Source: Pasteurella testudinis DSM 23072
Lineage (GTDB): Bacteria > Pseudomonadota > Gammaproteobacteria > Enterobacterales > Pasteurellaceae
Assembly: GCF_900176075.1 (NCBI RefSeq)
Contig: NZ_FWWV01000005.1
Span: 1 to 64,000 of the forward strand
Direction: 5' to 3'
Length of the DNA stretch: 64,000 nucleotides
Part shown: positions 49,401 through 57,372 of the stretch, piece by piece
How the letters are laid out: each line of letters opens with the position of its first letter
How positions within the stretch are numbered: position 1 is the stretch's first letter
Made by a program: the position numbers and the translations under genes
The notes under the pieces: generated by a model
Seen by the model: the letters and a program-made list of their open reading frames with translations, nothing else
Databases searched by the model: none
Told to the model about the DNA's origin: nothing

Positions 49401-49560
49401 GACACTGGACGCTTATATTAAATATGCCGTGAATAAAAACCTGACCCTTGAATTAACCGGCACTAATTTAACCAACCGTTACTATTTAGATCCGATGACC
49501 CGTTCGATGATCCCTGCACCGGGCAGAACCGTTAAATTGGGTTTAACAGCAAAATTTTAG
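46420..49560 (+). CDS. TonB-dependent receptor of the hemophilin cluster
   Basis: A 1046-residue outer-membrane receptor. A hydrophobic leader (residues 7-22) lacks the usual basic start; then come a TonB box-like NTIHVTAN, a plug domain with ADLLQEFNGVYSGDARNSG, NIRGVQGQGRIPVTIDG and VEKGPDIASGNASGIGG, and a long barrel ending LGLTAKF with terminal Phe. TEYARMPSIFEDT is the conserved late barrel block. Residues about 563-710 are an extra, charged, helix-prone stretch, probably one big extracellular loop. Next to a hemophilin and its Slam exporter, it is the expected haem-from-hemophilin receptor. The function is inferred from context. Confidence 0.85.
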   Translation: MDNSTTVTLLLFCALASATLAQANSSETLNTIHVTANNTEQKDEQGKDDVYYRNITNMYAGKETVERYKGASPADLLQEFNGVYSGDARNSGAVDPNIRGVQGQGRIPVTIDGTEQAITTWRGYNGANNRNYLDPNLISNITVEKGPDIASGNASGIGGSIKMRTLDADDIVREGQKVGVELKLETANNSVKERIPDFKWGQDYREAGDGTPGDFSAVTLVKPKQKGQFFKDNAMRLAVGVKEEKFDLLAAYSYRSKGNYLAGKGGAHKYEGEIDLKDGGRTLKQMEPNLPFAASIYRPGSEIPNTSSVMESYLLKGTLHFTPEQNLKLGYRDTKITYGEIMPSRLDFKAFHGFVPQWPLATVKQKAFNADYAYNPQDNRWVNLKAGVWYTQTESDTNTSGGNPREMENRDVEWTLATSGCVRVNPNPTTPHDYFLIDHACLAAKGGRWIAANPNTNGKYSYVNAAQVNAYNTRRGFNLSNTMNLTEQLDLTLSGAFQKERLTSNHFKSTPNPNSTWESPPRMGRRQEWDIAFNFNYRPTNWLILTAGARYNEYWSFDDYLNKLLASGDLYKGYQIGGTYREPRAAAGHSIAYERVLSQKEWDTRSALVRDYDQSYVKEDAENEVIKAKEAELWEKVLDPNLSDDEVDEISKQIWALDKQKSGGYGELRKEIRTKLTDMGCSNNCKFGMEDKVQTFKLPFHSDGRPRAADNPFVNGTLKNETVINPLTGKSEAKYQQVGSGGEYYTTLKKSEQLTEVKKRRGRAFSPAFSATAFINDQHRVYLRYTEYARMPSIFEDTIGFSSSSDTSARFKDNYLKPEKAKNIEVGYVYDASALFSRPSKADLKLSYFHNVTKNVIDRSTDFRFYQLDKRVLEGIELQARYDNGSFFGDLGVVYNLKNQVCDVNAAMEMDPVELRVPSCMTGGFAWGYLRTQLQPKYSISSNLGARFFDRKLEVGTRWLYHSKAKNRDEDRLWEKGVLNEGVWNRPMSWQPVLTLDAYIKYAVNKNLTLELTGTNLTNRYYLDPMTRSMIPAPGRTVKLGLTAKF

Positions 49561-49598
49561 GAAAATGGCATAAATAAGCCCTGTTCCTAAATAAGAAA

Positions 49599-49687
49599 GG
49601 CAATAAAACCACGACCGTTAATCAGGTTTTACTGCCTTGAATAGCCACACCATTTTGGTGTGATATTGAAGCGTGGGATTATCCCAC
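49599..49687 (+). promoter_or_regulatory. three tandem RNA hairpins upstream of hemophilin
   Basis: Hairpin 1: GGCAATAAAACC (49599-49610) with GGTTTTACTGCC (49625-49636), one mismatch. Hairpin 2: CACACC (49646-49651) with GGTGTG (49657-49662). Hairpin 3: GTGGGAT (49673-49679) with ATCCCAC (49681-49687). They fill the gap between the receptor stop and the hemophilin ribosome site and may be processing or mRNA-stability structures. Confidence 0.6.
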
Positions 49688-49707
49688 AAAAAATAAGGAA
49701 ATACGAT

Positions 49708-50508
49708 ATGAAAAAAGTAATTTTTTCCACCGCACTTTTAGCTTCACTGGTTAGCATGGGCGTAGCGCAAGCCACGGTCACTGCCGGAATTAATGCGCCA
49801 ACCGATAAAGGTAAGGTGTTCACGTTACCTGAGAAAGGATCGGCGGAGCATAATGGTTGGTTTCATACAGATCAGGAAGGATTACCTGGTGTTGATATTA
49901 AAGGTGTAAGTACAAAAGTAAGTAGTTTCAAATCATTAACGGGTGTAACCAAACGTACAGAGTTTTTAGGTGTATTTGGTGGTATTGATGATAATGATGT
50001 GGTTGTGCTGAAAATGAATAATATGCCAAGTTGGGTGCCTGGTTTCCATAACAAACTGGGCAATTTTGCCTTTAAAAAAGTTGGGGCAGAAGAGCTGTAT
50101 TACGGGGAATGGCTAGTGCGCGACGGCGATATTAATCAAGATCGTGTAGTTTACTATGCCGGTAATAACAAAACGGCGAATATGCCGACGGGTGGAAAAG
50201 CAACTTACAGTGTGAGTGGTATTAATAAAAATACTGAATTGAATCAACCGTTGCTAACTGGGTCTCTAAATGCTGACTTTAATGCAAATACGCTGAAAGG
50301 CAATATGCGTAAGAGTGGTTTGTTAATTTCTATTGATGCAGGCATTAATAATGCTGAGGCTAGCTTCAAAGGTAATGCAAAAGCCAATGGCATTAACGGT
50401 CAAACCGAAGGTAACTTCTTCGGCAATAATGCCGCGGCGTTAGCCGGTGTTGCCAAATTTGACGGTAATAACCAGTTTGACACCGCATTTGGCGGTACAA
50501 AACAATAA
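49708..50508 (+). CDS. hemophilin-like secreted haem-binding protein (T11SS cargo)
   Basis: A 266-residue secreted protein. The signal peptide MKKVIFSTALLASLVS... ends AQA (residue 22) with no lipobox cysteine, so it is soluble and not a lipoprotein. The N-terminal half (23-160) has three histidines, His48, His53 and His114, that could bind haem. The C-terminal part (about 165-266) has the TbpB-like small-barrel features: GSLNADFNANTLKGNM and a final GQTEGNFFGNNAAALAG with Gly-rich ending. This layout is that of hemophilin/HphA, exported by a Slam protein. The start has AAGGAAA at good spacing. It lacks similarity to HasA. Confidence 0.82.
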   Translation: MKKVIFSTALLASLVSMGVAQATVTAGINAPTDKGKVFTLPEKGSAEHNGWFHTDQEGLPGVDIKGVSTKVSSFKSLTGVTKRTEFLGVFGGIDDNDVVVLKMNNMPSWVPGFHNKLGNFAFKKVGAEELYYGEWLVRDGDINQDRVVYYAGNNKTANMPTGGKATYSVSGINKNTELNQPLLTGSLNADFNANTLKGNMRKSGLLISIDAGINNAEASFKGNAKANGINGQTEGNFFGNNAAALAGVAKFDGNNQFDTAFGGTKQ

Positions 50509-50516
50509 AACCAACA

Positions 50517-50539
50517 GGGGGAAAGTGATTCCCCCTTTT
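50517..50539 (+). terminator. terminator or attenuator between hemophilin and Slam
   Basis: GGGGGAA (50517-50523) with TTCCCCC (50529-50535), then TTTT. It lies inside the operon and would let only part of the transcripts reach the Slam and hut genes. Confidence 0.75.
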
Positions 50540-50574
50540 CTGCATTTTTGGTGTTTCTTTTTTATGGTGATCTG

Positions 50575-52020
50575 ATGATAAAAAATGCTCGTACACTTTC
50601 TTTTATGGTTGTTGCTTGTTTCTCGGTTCAGGGCGTTTACGCCAACCCGCAGGACGATCAAGCCGTGCGCCTGTGGCAACAGCACGAACAGCAATTGAAT
50701 CGACCTAATCCTGCTGAACAGTCGTCGCTAACTGATGAAATCACCCTAGACGGGCAATCATTCGAGGTGGAAAATAATGCGGAAGCCATCGGGCAAGCGC
50801 TGTATATCGCACTTAATCAAAATTTATGGCACTATGTCGCCCCTTTTTTAAGCCGATATAAAACCTTTCCCACCGCGACAAAAGAGTTAATTTGGTTTGC
50901 CGAAGGCGCTTTGGCAAGAGAACAAAAGCAGTTGGATCAAGCCGAACATTACTACCGTTTGTTATTGAATGCACAACCGGATTTTGTGCGCGGGCAGCTT
51001 GATTTGGCACGGATTTTATTTGAAAACCATAAAAACCGCGAAGCAACCGCACTTTTCACCCAATTGCGCCAAGCCGGGTTGCCGCCGACCATTGAACAGA
51101 CACTGCAGCAGTATCAATACAGCGTGAAACAACGTGATGAATGGCAGGGGACATTGAGTGTCGGCTATCAATATAGTGCCAATATCAATCAATCTTCACG
51201 TAAAAACAGTTGCTTATTGATGAGTAATCATCGTTGTTTGGTAGAGCGCACTGCGCCGACGGCATTGAATGCAAAAGGCTGGCGTTATGATTTGGCGCTG
51301 CAAAAACACACTTCCGTGTCGGGCAATCATGGCATTCAGTTTAGCCTCAACAGTTACGGACAATTTTATCCGCACCAACACCAATATAGCGAAAATACAT
51401 TGCGGGTTTATGGGGGCTATCATTTTCAAAATGCCAAAACCGCACTTACCCTTGCGCCGCTTGTGGAATATCAAACGTCGGCAAACCATAAATATCAGCA
51501 TGGGGTCGGGCTGCTGGTGGCGTGGTCCCAAGAGCTATCAGCGCGGTATTTTTTCAATCTTCAGCTAGAACAAAAATATCAGCGTTATGCCACTGTCCGC
51601 TCGGGATTGGACAAAGTGCGGTTAAATTCGGCTTACGCCACGTTATATTACAGTCTTTCCGAGCGCAGCACGCTGTTTGCCGGTGCAGACTGGACTTATC
51701 GCAACGCCTCAGATGATGTGAACCGTTATTATCTTCGCGGCATTCGTGCAGGGATTAATCACCAATTCCGCTTTGGCTTGAACACTACGTTAATCGGTTT
51801 GTGGCGCATTACCGGTTATCAGGGCTATTCCGCAGCATTAGAAGCCAAGCGTCGAGATCGGCAACAAATCTATATGGCGATTTTTAAAGTGCCGAAGTGG
51901 GAATATCATGGGATCACGCCAAACCTCACCTTAAAGCACACGCGCAATCGCAGCAATGTGGACTGGTTATATTCCTATAAACAAAATGAAATTCAATTTA
52001 ACTTGGAATTTCGGTTTTAA
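50575..52020 (+). CDS. Slam-type outer-membrane exporter (type XI secretion)
   Basis: A 481-residue surface lipoprotein assembly modulator-like protein. The signal peptide ends VYA (about residue 23). The N-terminal domain (60-190) is helical with TPR-like repeats (EGALAREQKQLDQAEHYYRL). From about residue 195 on it is a strand-rich barrel (DUF560 type), with GTLSVGYQYSANINQ at its start and the final strand ending EFRF with terminal Phe. It would export the hemophilin encoded just upstream. The ATG at 50575 is used because it starts the signal peptide directly. Confidence 0.87.
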   Translation: MIKNARTLSFMVVACFSVQGVYANPQDDQAVRLWQQHEQQLNRPNPAEQSSLTDEITLDGQSFEVENNAEAIGQALYIALNQNLWHYVAPFLSRYKTFPTATKELIWFAEGALAREQKQLDQAEHYYRLLLNAQPDFVRGQLDLARILFENHKNREATALFTQLRQAGLPPTIEQTLQQYQYSVKQRDEWQGTLSVGYQYSANINQSSRKNSCLLMSNHRCLVERTAPTALNAKGWRYDLALQKHTSVSGNHGIQFSLNSYGQFYPHQHQYSENTLRVYGGYHFQNAKTALTLAPLVEYQTSANHKYQHGVGLLVAWSQELSARYFFNLQLEQKYQRYATVRSGLDKVRLNSAYATLYYSLSERSTLFAGADWTYRNASDDVNRYYLRGIRAGINHQFRFGLNTTLIGLWRITGYQGYSAALEAKRRDRQQIYMAIFKVPKWEYHGITPNLTLKHTRNRSNVDWLYSYKQNEIQFNLEFRF

Positions 52021-52052
52021 TATTAAGAAGAATGAGATAGAGAAAAATAAAG

Positions 52053-53369
52053 ATGCCGTTTGATATTTCATCATTTTTTGCACAACAGGGAGAGTTGCCG
52101 TTTCCCTCCCGGCAAGCGAGTATGCCTTGGGGCGACAGTGTGCCGGTTCAACCTGATCTAATCCAAACGCAATGGGCAGCACTGCAAAATGAACAGCCGC
52201 AGAAAAATAAGCGTGTACTGTATTTGCATATTCCGTTCTGTGAAACGCATTGTACATTTTGTGGTTTTTATCAGAATCGCTATGCGGCAGGAGCGGCACA
52301 GCAATACACCGATTTTCTTTGTCGTGAAATTGAACAAGAGAGCGACAGCGTTTTTGCGCAGAGTGCGCCGATTCAAGCGGTTTACTTTGGCGGAGGGACG
52401 CCGACCGCACTTTCGGCAGCGCAGCTGGTTAAAATTTTAACGTTATTGAAGCAGCGGTTTCCGTTGGCGGCAGATTGTGAAATTACCATTGAAACACGCG
52501 TTGCCGAAAGTAATAAAGAGAAGCTGGCAGCGTGTTTTGAAGCCGGTGCAAACCGGATTTCAATTGGCTTACAAACATTCGATACTCAAATTCGACGGGG
52601 ATTGGGGCGTAAATCAACAGAGGCGCAGATTATTGATTTTATTGCCTATCTTATTGCATTAGATCAAGGTGCAATTGTTTGCGATCTGTTGTTCGGTTTG
52701 CCGAATCAAACGCAGCAGACACTATTGCATGATTTGGCATTGATTGATGATTTGCAAATGGATGGTGTTGATCTTTATGCGCTCAATATTCTGCCGAAGA
52801 CGATTTTAGGCAAAGCAGTGGCGAACAATAAGATACAAGTGGCTGATTTTGTTGAGCGAGCCGCGATGTATCAGTGTGGTAGCGATTGGTTGGCGGAATA
52901 TCATTGGCAGCAAATAAGCAACAGTCATTGGGCGAAAACTACGCGTGAGCGCAATCTGTATAACCTTTGGATCAAAGACAACGCAACTTGTTTGGCATTT
53001 GGCTGTGGGGCGGGCGGCAACAGCGGAAATTGGAATTTTATGCAACAGCGTCAATTGGATGAGTATTACAAACAGGTTGAGCTGGGGCAAAAACCGATTG
53101 CGATGCTGTTTCGGCGACCACCGTATGCTACTCGCAATGCCAAATTACAGGGGGCGATCGAGAAAGGCGTGTTGCGTTGCGAACAACACTTTGATCAAAC
53201 CGAGCTGGCTATTTTGTCCCCATTGTTTGAGCAATGGCAATCGTGCGGTTTATGTGAATACAGCAATGAATTTTCAGAAATTAACCGTCTGGTTTTGACC
53301 ACCAAAGGGCGGTTTTGGGCAAGCCAATTATTAGGCGCATTACAAACGTTTATTAAATCGAGGTCTTAA
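52053..53369 (+). CDS. hutW: radical SAM haem-opening enzyme HutW (anaerobilin synthase type)
   Basis: A 438-residue radical SAM protein of the HutW/ChuW group, related to HemN. The iron-sulfur motif CETHCTFC gives Cys63, Cys67 and Cys70; then YFGGGTPTAL binds SAM and ISIGLQTFD is the HemN-like segment. In E. coli O157 ChuW opens haem without oxygen to anaerobilin and frees iron. It starts 33 bases after the Slam stop and one base before hutX, so it belongs to the same operon. Confidence 0.9.
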   Translation: MPFDISSFFAQQGELPFPSRQASMPWGDSVPVQPDLIQTQWAALQNEQPQKNKRVLYLHIPFCETHCTFCGFYQNRYAAGAAQQYTDFLCREIEQESDSVFAQSAPIQAVYFGGGTPTALSAAQLVKILTLLKQRFPLAADCEITIETRVAESNKEKLAACFEAGANRISIGLQTFDTQIRRGLGRKSTEAQIIDFIAYLIALDQGAIVCDLLFGLPNQTQQTLLHDLALIDDLQMDGVDLYALNILPKTILGKAVANNKIQVADFVERAAMYQCGSDWLAEYHWQQISNSHWAKTTRERNLYNLWIKDNATCLAFGCGAGGNSGNWNFMQQRQLDEYYKQVELGQKPIAMLFRRPPYATRNAKLQGAIEKGVLRCEQHFDQTELAILSPLFEQWQSCGLCEYSNEFSEINRLVLTTKGRFWASQLLGALQTFIKSRS

Positions 53370-53370
53370 C

Positions 53371-53865
53371 ATGGATTTACACATTTTAAAACAAAAATTG
53401 AACGAAGAGCAGCCGATGGTGTTAGAGGAGTTTGCTTCGCAACATCAGGTGAGTTTAGAACAGATTTTACAGGCGCTGGATTGCCCGATGATTTCAGGGG
53501 CGTTATTTGATCGTGTATGGCATGAAATCGCCGAATGGCGTTGTATGACGTTAATCGTGCATACCGCCGACGGCATCTGGGAATGGGGTGGCAAATTGCC
53601 GACCGGTACTTATCGCCACGGATTTTTTAATTTACGTTCAAAAGAGGGGCTTTCAGGGCATATCCGCTTTGAACATTGTGCCAAGATTGCATTCTTAAAA
53701 CGGCAATTTATGGGGGCGGAGACGGCGAGCGTCATTTTTTTAAACCATCAAGGACAGGCAATGTGCAAAATTTTTGTCGGACGTGATTCGCACCGCCAAC
53801 TGTTAAACGAGCAATTACAGCATTTCGAGCAAATGCAACACTATACCATTGTTGAGGGGGAATAA
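53371..53865 (+). CDS. hutX: haem carrier protein HutX
   Basis: A 164-residue HutX/HuvX protein, intact. The N-terminal helical part EEFASQHQVSLEQILQAL is followed by the haem-binding domain with VWHEIAEWRCMTLIVHTADG, LPTGTYRHGFFNLRS and the final MCKIFVGRDSHRQLL. In Vibrio HutX passes haem to HutZ. It starts one base after the hutW stop, with hutZ three bases after its own stop. A broken paralogue is at 28599. Confidence 0.94.
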   Translation: MDLHILKQKLNEEQPMVLEEFASQHQVSLEQILQALDCPMISGALFDRVWHEIAEWRCMTLIVHTADGIWEWGGKLPTGTYRHGFFNLRSKEGLSGHIRFEHCAKIAFLKRQFMGAETASVIFLNHQGQAMCKIFVGRDSHRQLLNEQLQHFEQMQHYTIVEGE

Positions 53866-53868
53866 AAT

Positions 53869-54414
53869 ATGGACGATCGCCAACAACGCCTGCAAAATCG
53901 CTTAGGCCCTGAAATTCAGGAATTGAAACAACGCTGCCGCACACTTATGTTGGCAACCGTTGATGAAGAGGGGAAACCGAACGTGAGCTATGCGCCTTTT
54001 GTCAGCAATGAAAAGGGGTATTACGTTTTTATTTCCGATATTGCGCGCCATGCACGCAATTTAAAACGCAATAATCAAGTTTCGCTAATGCTGATTGAAG
54101 ATGAAGCCGACAGCCGTCAAATTTTTGCCCGCCGCCGCCTCTCGTTTGATGCCAAATCGGAAATCATTTCGCACGATAGCGCAGAATGGCATCATGGCAC
54201 GGCAGCACTATTGGAACGCCACGGAAAAATTGTTGAAAATTTAACTGAAATGAAGGACTTCACTCTGTTTAATTTAATTCCGCAGCAAGGATTATTTGTA
54301 AAAGGTTTCGGACAGGCGTTTCGAGTTGGCGCAGACGATTTGATTGGCGCAATTCATTTACAGCAGGGACACTCAATTCGAGAAAATACAGAGCACCAAG
54401 GCATCATCCGCTGA
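53869..54414 (+). CDS. hutZ: haem utilisation protein HutZ (copy 2)
   Basis: A 181-residue HutZ. Conserved blocks match copy 1: TLMLATVDEEGKPNVSYAPF, YYVFISDIARHARNL, LMLIEDEADSRQIFARRR and GLFVKGFGQAF. It is the last gene of the operon, three bases after hutX, with a good GAGGGGG site. It likely receives haem from HutX and acts in haem breakdown. Confidence 0.94.
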   Translation: MDDRQQRLQNRLGPEIQELKQRCRTLMLATVDEEGKPNVSYAPFVSNEKGYYVFISDIARHARNLKRNNQVSLMLIEDEADSRQIFARRRLSFDAKSEIISHDSAEWHHGTAALLERHGKIVENLTEMKDFTLFNLIPQQGLFVKGFGQAFRVGADDLIGAIHLQQGHSIRENTEHQGIIR

Positions 54415-54473
54415 TTTTGTTCACTTGTTAATTAAGTATTAAAATGCGCAAAGAGTGAATAATAACAATGGGA

Positions 54474-54510
54474 ATAAATAGCGCAATAATTAGACTTATT
54501 CGCTATTTAT
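54474..54510. terminator. AT-rich hairpin after the hut operon
   Basis: ATAAATAGCG (54474-54483) with CGCTATTTAT (54501-54510) is a perfect stem between convergent hutZ and the yvcK-like gene. Weak as a terminator because the stem is AT-rich. Confidence 0.4.
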
Positions 54511-54550
54511 CATAACTGACAGATATATAGGGCGAGGGTTTTAATGCGCT

Positions 54551-55471
54551 TCAGGTTAATAATGCCAATAGCTGATCCAGACTTTGGCACAGCAAAGTGC
54601 GGTTGTGGCGGTAGCTGATATCATCATCGTTCAATTGCCGTGCCAGAACCTGTTTGCCGGCTAATTTATGATAATCCGCTTCGGGGTAGGTGATCACGCC
54701 GTCCACCGTAGTTGCACTGACCGCACTTTCGATCCACTCAATCCGATCTTTAAGCGACAAATTCGCCGCAGGGCTGTGCTCGACGCCGAGATTATCGATA
54801 AAAATAATCTTTGCCGCACTGTTTTGCAGTGCTTGTGCGATTTCGGGCAACAGCAGCGGCGGCATAATGCTGGTGAGGAAGCTGCCGGGACCGAGCAGAA
54901 TCAAGTCCGCTTGTTGCAGCGCCGTGACCGCTTCCGGCGTGGCGCTGACTTGCGGAATCAAAAACAGGCGTTTCGGCAGTTCGTCCAGTTTATCGATATT
55001 GACCTCACCGACCACAGTCGCCCCCGAATGTAATTTTGCCCCCAAATGCACCGGCGTTTCCGACATCGGGATCAGCTGGGCGCGCACCCGCAGTAAAGTG
55101 CGGATCAAATTCACCCCTTCTAACGGGCGGATTTTCATATCTTCCAGCGCTTTCAACATCAAATTGCCGAGATTATGTCCGGCTAAATCGCCGTTGCCGC
55201 TGAAACGGTATTCAAACAGGGCGGAAGCGGTACTGGGTTCGGTGATCAACTGATTGATACAATTGCGCAAATCGCCCCAAGCAATGCCGCCGTGTTGCAA
55301 GCGGATCCGTCCGGTCGAGCCGCCGTTATCGGTGGTGGTGACAATGCCGGTCAAGCGCTCTTTGAGAAAGCCGAGCGAGGACATCAGTCGTCCTAAACCG
55401 TGCCCGCCGCCAATGGCAACGACCTGTTGTAATCCGGTAAGATGAGGAAGACGGTCAGAGTGATAATTCAT
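54551..55471 (-). CDS. YvcK/YbhK-like putative gluconeogenesis factor
   Basis: A 306-residue CofD/YvcK-family protein. The N-terminal GGGHGLGRLMSSLGFLK and TTTDNGGSTGRIR are the nucleotide-sugar-binding motifs, and ILLGPGSFLTSI is the second family block. In Bacillus YvcK affects carbon metabolism and cell-wall synthesis and binds UDP-GlcNAc; the E. coli homologue YbhK is little known. It diverges from the moa operon, in the same neighbourhood as E. coli ybhK-moaA. Confidence 0.9.
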   Translation of the reverse strand: MNYHSDRLPHLTGLQQVVAIGGGHGLGRLMSSLGFLKERLTGIVTTTDNGGSTGRIRLQHGGIAWGDLRNCINQLITEPSTASALFEYRFSGNGDLAGHNLGNLMLKALEDMKIRPLEGVNLIRTLLRVRAQLIPMSETPVHLGAKLHSGATVVGEVNIDKLDELPKRLFLIPQVSATPEAVTALQQADLILLGPGSFLTSIMPPLLLPEIAQALQNSAAKIIFIDNLGVEHSPAANLSLKDRIEWIESAVSATTVDGVITYPEADYHKLAGKQVLARQLNDDDISYRHNRTLLCQSLDQLLALLT

Positions 55472-55782
55472 GCAAATGCCTGATCAGGTTGTGATAATCC
55501 ATGTGTTTTTTATTGTCTTGCCGTATTATCCGCTAAATAACCGCACTTTGAAACGTGGTCAGATCACAAATGTCGAAAATAGCCGCAATTTACGCCGTTG
55601 TGGGGATTGCGCTCGCCGATAGGAATGATAGAATCAATCCAAATTTAACAACGCATATTACTCCGAGCTTGTTTTGCCTACGTTTGAAAAAATAGGGCGG
55701 CAAGCCTGTTAGCGCAGGTTGTTTGCGCTACGCCGGATACGCTGGAAACGGTCTGTCCGCTCGTGTTTAGAAAGGTGTCAGA
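55472..55782. other. divergent region yvcK-like / moaA
   Basis: A 311-base gap. The first half holds one uptake signal (ACCGCACTT near 55541) and the yvcK-side promoter. The second half is the probable Moco riboswitch, listed separately. No gene is seen. Confidence 0.65.
55660..55782 (+). promoter_or_regulatory. molybdenum-cofactor riboswitch (Moco RNA motif), probable
   Basis: The leader of moaA contains ACTCCGAGC (55660-55668), GCCGGATACGCTGGAAACGG (55732-55751) and CCGCTCGTG (55757-55765), with CGAGC able to pair with GCTCG (55759-55763). This layout and the AAAGGTGT ribosome site 17 bases after the closing stem resemble the Moco RNA seen before moaA in gamma-proteobacteria, Haemophilus included. 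It would repress moaA-E when cofactor is plentiful. The call rests on remembered consensus. Confidence 0.65.
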
Positions 55783-56814
55783 ATGCAATCGTCTTTTAAC
55801 AAACAAATTCCCGTTCATTGGGTTAATGAAGCGCCGTCTTTGGTGGATCGCTTCCAACGCCAATACCAATATTTACGCCTGTCCGTGACGGACGTGTGTA
55901 ATTTCAAATGTAATTATTGCCTGCCGGACGGCTATCGGCCGCAAGCGGATAAACCCTCGTTTCTGACGTTAAGCGAAATTCGGCGCTTGATCAACGCGTT
56001 TGCCGCCATGGGCACGGAAAAAGTGCGGGTCACTGGCGGCGAGCCGACCTTGCGTAAAGATTTCACGCAAATTATCGAAACCGTGCGTGCCAACGATAAA
56101 ATCCAAAAAATCGCCTTGACCACCAACGGCTACCGCATGGCGAAATCGGTTGCCGATTGGCGTGCTGCCGGTTTGGACGCGATTAATGTCAGCGTGGACA
56201 GCCTCGATCCGAAAATGTTTCATCAAATTACCGGTGAAAACCTGTTTCACCAAGTGATGAACGGCATTGATAAGGCGTTTGAGGTCGGTTATCGGCAGAT
56301 CAAAGTCAATTCGGTGCTGATGAAAGGCTTGAACGATAAGGATTTCGCCGCTTTTTTGGCGTGGATCAAAGATCGCCCGATTGAAATGCGCTTTATCGAG
56401 TTAATGCAAACCGGCGAAATGGATCACTTCTTCAGCCGTCACCATTTATCAGGCGCAGTGTTGATGGAGCAGTTGCTGCAAAACGGCTGGCAGCTGCAAA
56501 AACGCGCACTCACCGACGGACCTGCCAAAGTGCTGAAACATGCGGATTATCAAGGATCTATCGGCTTGATAATGCCGTATTCCAAAGATTTCTGCGCCGA
56601 TTGCAACCGCTTACGGGTATCCGCCAAAGGGCAGTTGCACCTCTGTTTGTTCGGCGAAGAGGGCGTGGAGTTGCGCGATCTGCTGCAACAGGATTGGCAG
56701 CAAGCGCCGTTGCAGGCGAGGCTGTATTCGGCATTGCAGCAAAAACGCGAGCATCACTATTTACACCAAGGCGACAGCGGTGTGCGACCGCACTTGGCGT
56801 CGATCGGCGGTTGA
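55783..56814 (+). CDS. moaA: GTP 3',8-cyclase MoaA
   Basis: The first step of molybdopterin synthesis, a radical SAM reaction on GTP. The 343-residue protein has the N-terminal cluster CNFKCNYC (Cys39, Cys43, Cys46), the SAM segment VRVTGGEPTLR, and the second cluster with CADCNRLR. The ending GGDSGVRPHLASIGG is a variant of the usual GG end. It leads moaA-moaC-moaD-moaE. Confidence 0.96.
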   Translation: MQSSFNKQIPVHWVNEAPSLVDRFQRQYQYLRLSVTDVCNFKCNYCLPDGYRPQADKPSFLTLSEIRRLINAFAAMGTEKVRVTGGEPTLRKDFTQIIETVRANDKIQKIALTTNGYRMAKSVADWRAAGLDAINVSVDSLDPKMFHQITGENLFHQVMNGIDKAFEVGYRQIKVNSVLMKGLNDKDFAAFLAWIKDRPIEMRFIELMQTGEMDHFFSRHHLSGAVLMEQLLQNGWQLQKRALTDGPAKVLKHADYQGSIGLIMPYSKDFCADCNRLRVSAKGQLHLCLFGEEGVELRDLLQQDWQQAPLQARLYSALQQKREHHYLHQGDSGVRPHLASIGG

Positions 56815-56824
56815 ATTATCAATA

Positions 56825-56840
56825 TCGGGCGAATGCCCGA
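56825..56840. repeat. short palindrome between moaA and moaC
   Basis: TCGGGC-GAAT-GCCCGA, a perfect 6-base stem with a four-base loop, in a 45-base gap. The surrounding ATATCGGG...CGACCTAT looks like a REP-type palindrome. It may slow transcription or shield mRNA. Confidence 0.45.
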
Positions 56841-56859
56841 CCTATCTTAAAGAGAATGT

Positions 56860-57339
56860 ATGCAACAATTTACCCATATCAATAGCAACGGCGAAGCCAA
56901 TATGGTGGACGTCGGCAACAAAGCGGAAACCGTGCGCGAAGCCCGTGCCGAAGCGTTGGTCAGCATGGCGGCCGCAACCCTAAAAATGATTTTGGACGGC
57001 GATCACCATAAAGGCGATGTGTTCGCCACCGCACGCATTGCCGGTATTCAAGCGGCGAAACGCACATGGGAATTGATTCCGCTGTGCCACCCGTTGTTGC
57101 TGACCAAAGTGGAAGTCAACCTGACCGCACTTCCGCAAAGCAACCAAGTGCGGATCGAAAGCCTGTGCCGTTTAAGCGGCAAAACCGGCGTGGAAATGGA
57201 AGCGCTGACAGCGGCTTCAGTGGCGGCGCTGACCATTTACGATATGTGTAAAGCGGTGCAAAAAGACATCGTGATTGAGCAAGTGCGGTTGTTGAGCAAA
57301 AGCGGCGGCAAATCGGGCGATTTTTCGATTGAAAAATAA
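56860..57339 (+). CDS. moaC: cyclic pyranopterin monophosphate synthase MoaC
   Basis: Makes cyclic pyranopterin monophosphate from the MoaA product. The 159-residue protein has [27 protein letters not shown] and the lysine/aspartate block [19 protein letters not shown], followed by SGGKSGDFS. All are invariant in the family. It lies between moaA and moaD. Confidence 0.96.
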   Translation: MQQFTHINSNGEANMVDVGNKAETVREARAEALVSMAAATLKMILDGDHHKGDVFATARIAGIQAAKRTWELIPLCHPLLLTKVEVNLTALPQSNQVRIESLCRLSGKTGVEMEALTAASVAALTIYDMCKAVQKDIVIEQVRLLSKSGGKSGDFSIEK

Positions 57340-57372
57340 TAAAAAAACAATGGAAAAAACAGGAGAAGCGAA

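Noticed and set aside
49708-50508. Hemophilin gene as a transferrin-binding lipoprotein (TbpB/HpuA)
   Set aside because: It lacks a lipobox cysteine and is far shorter than TbpB; only the C-terminal small barrel is shared.
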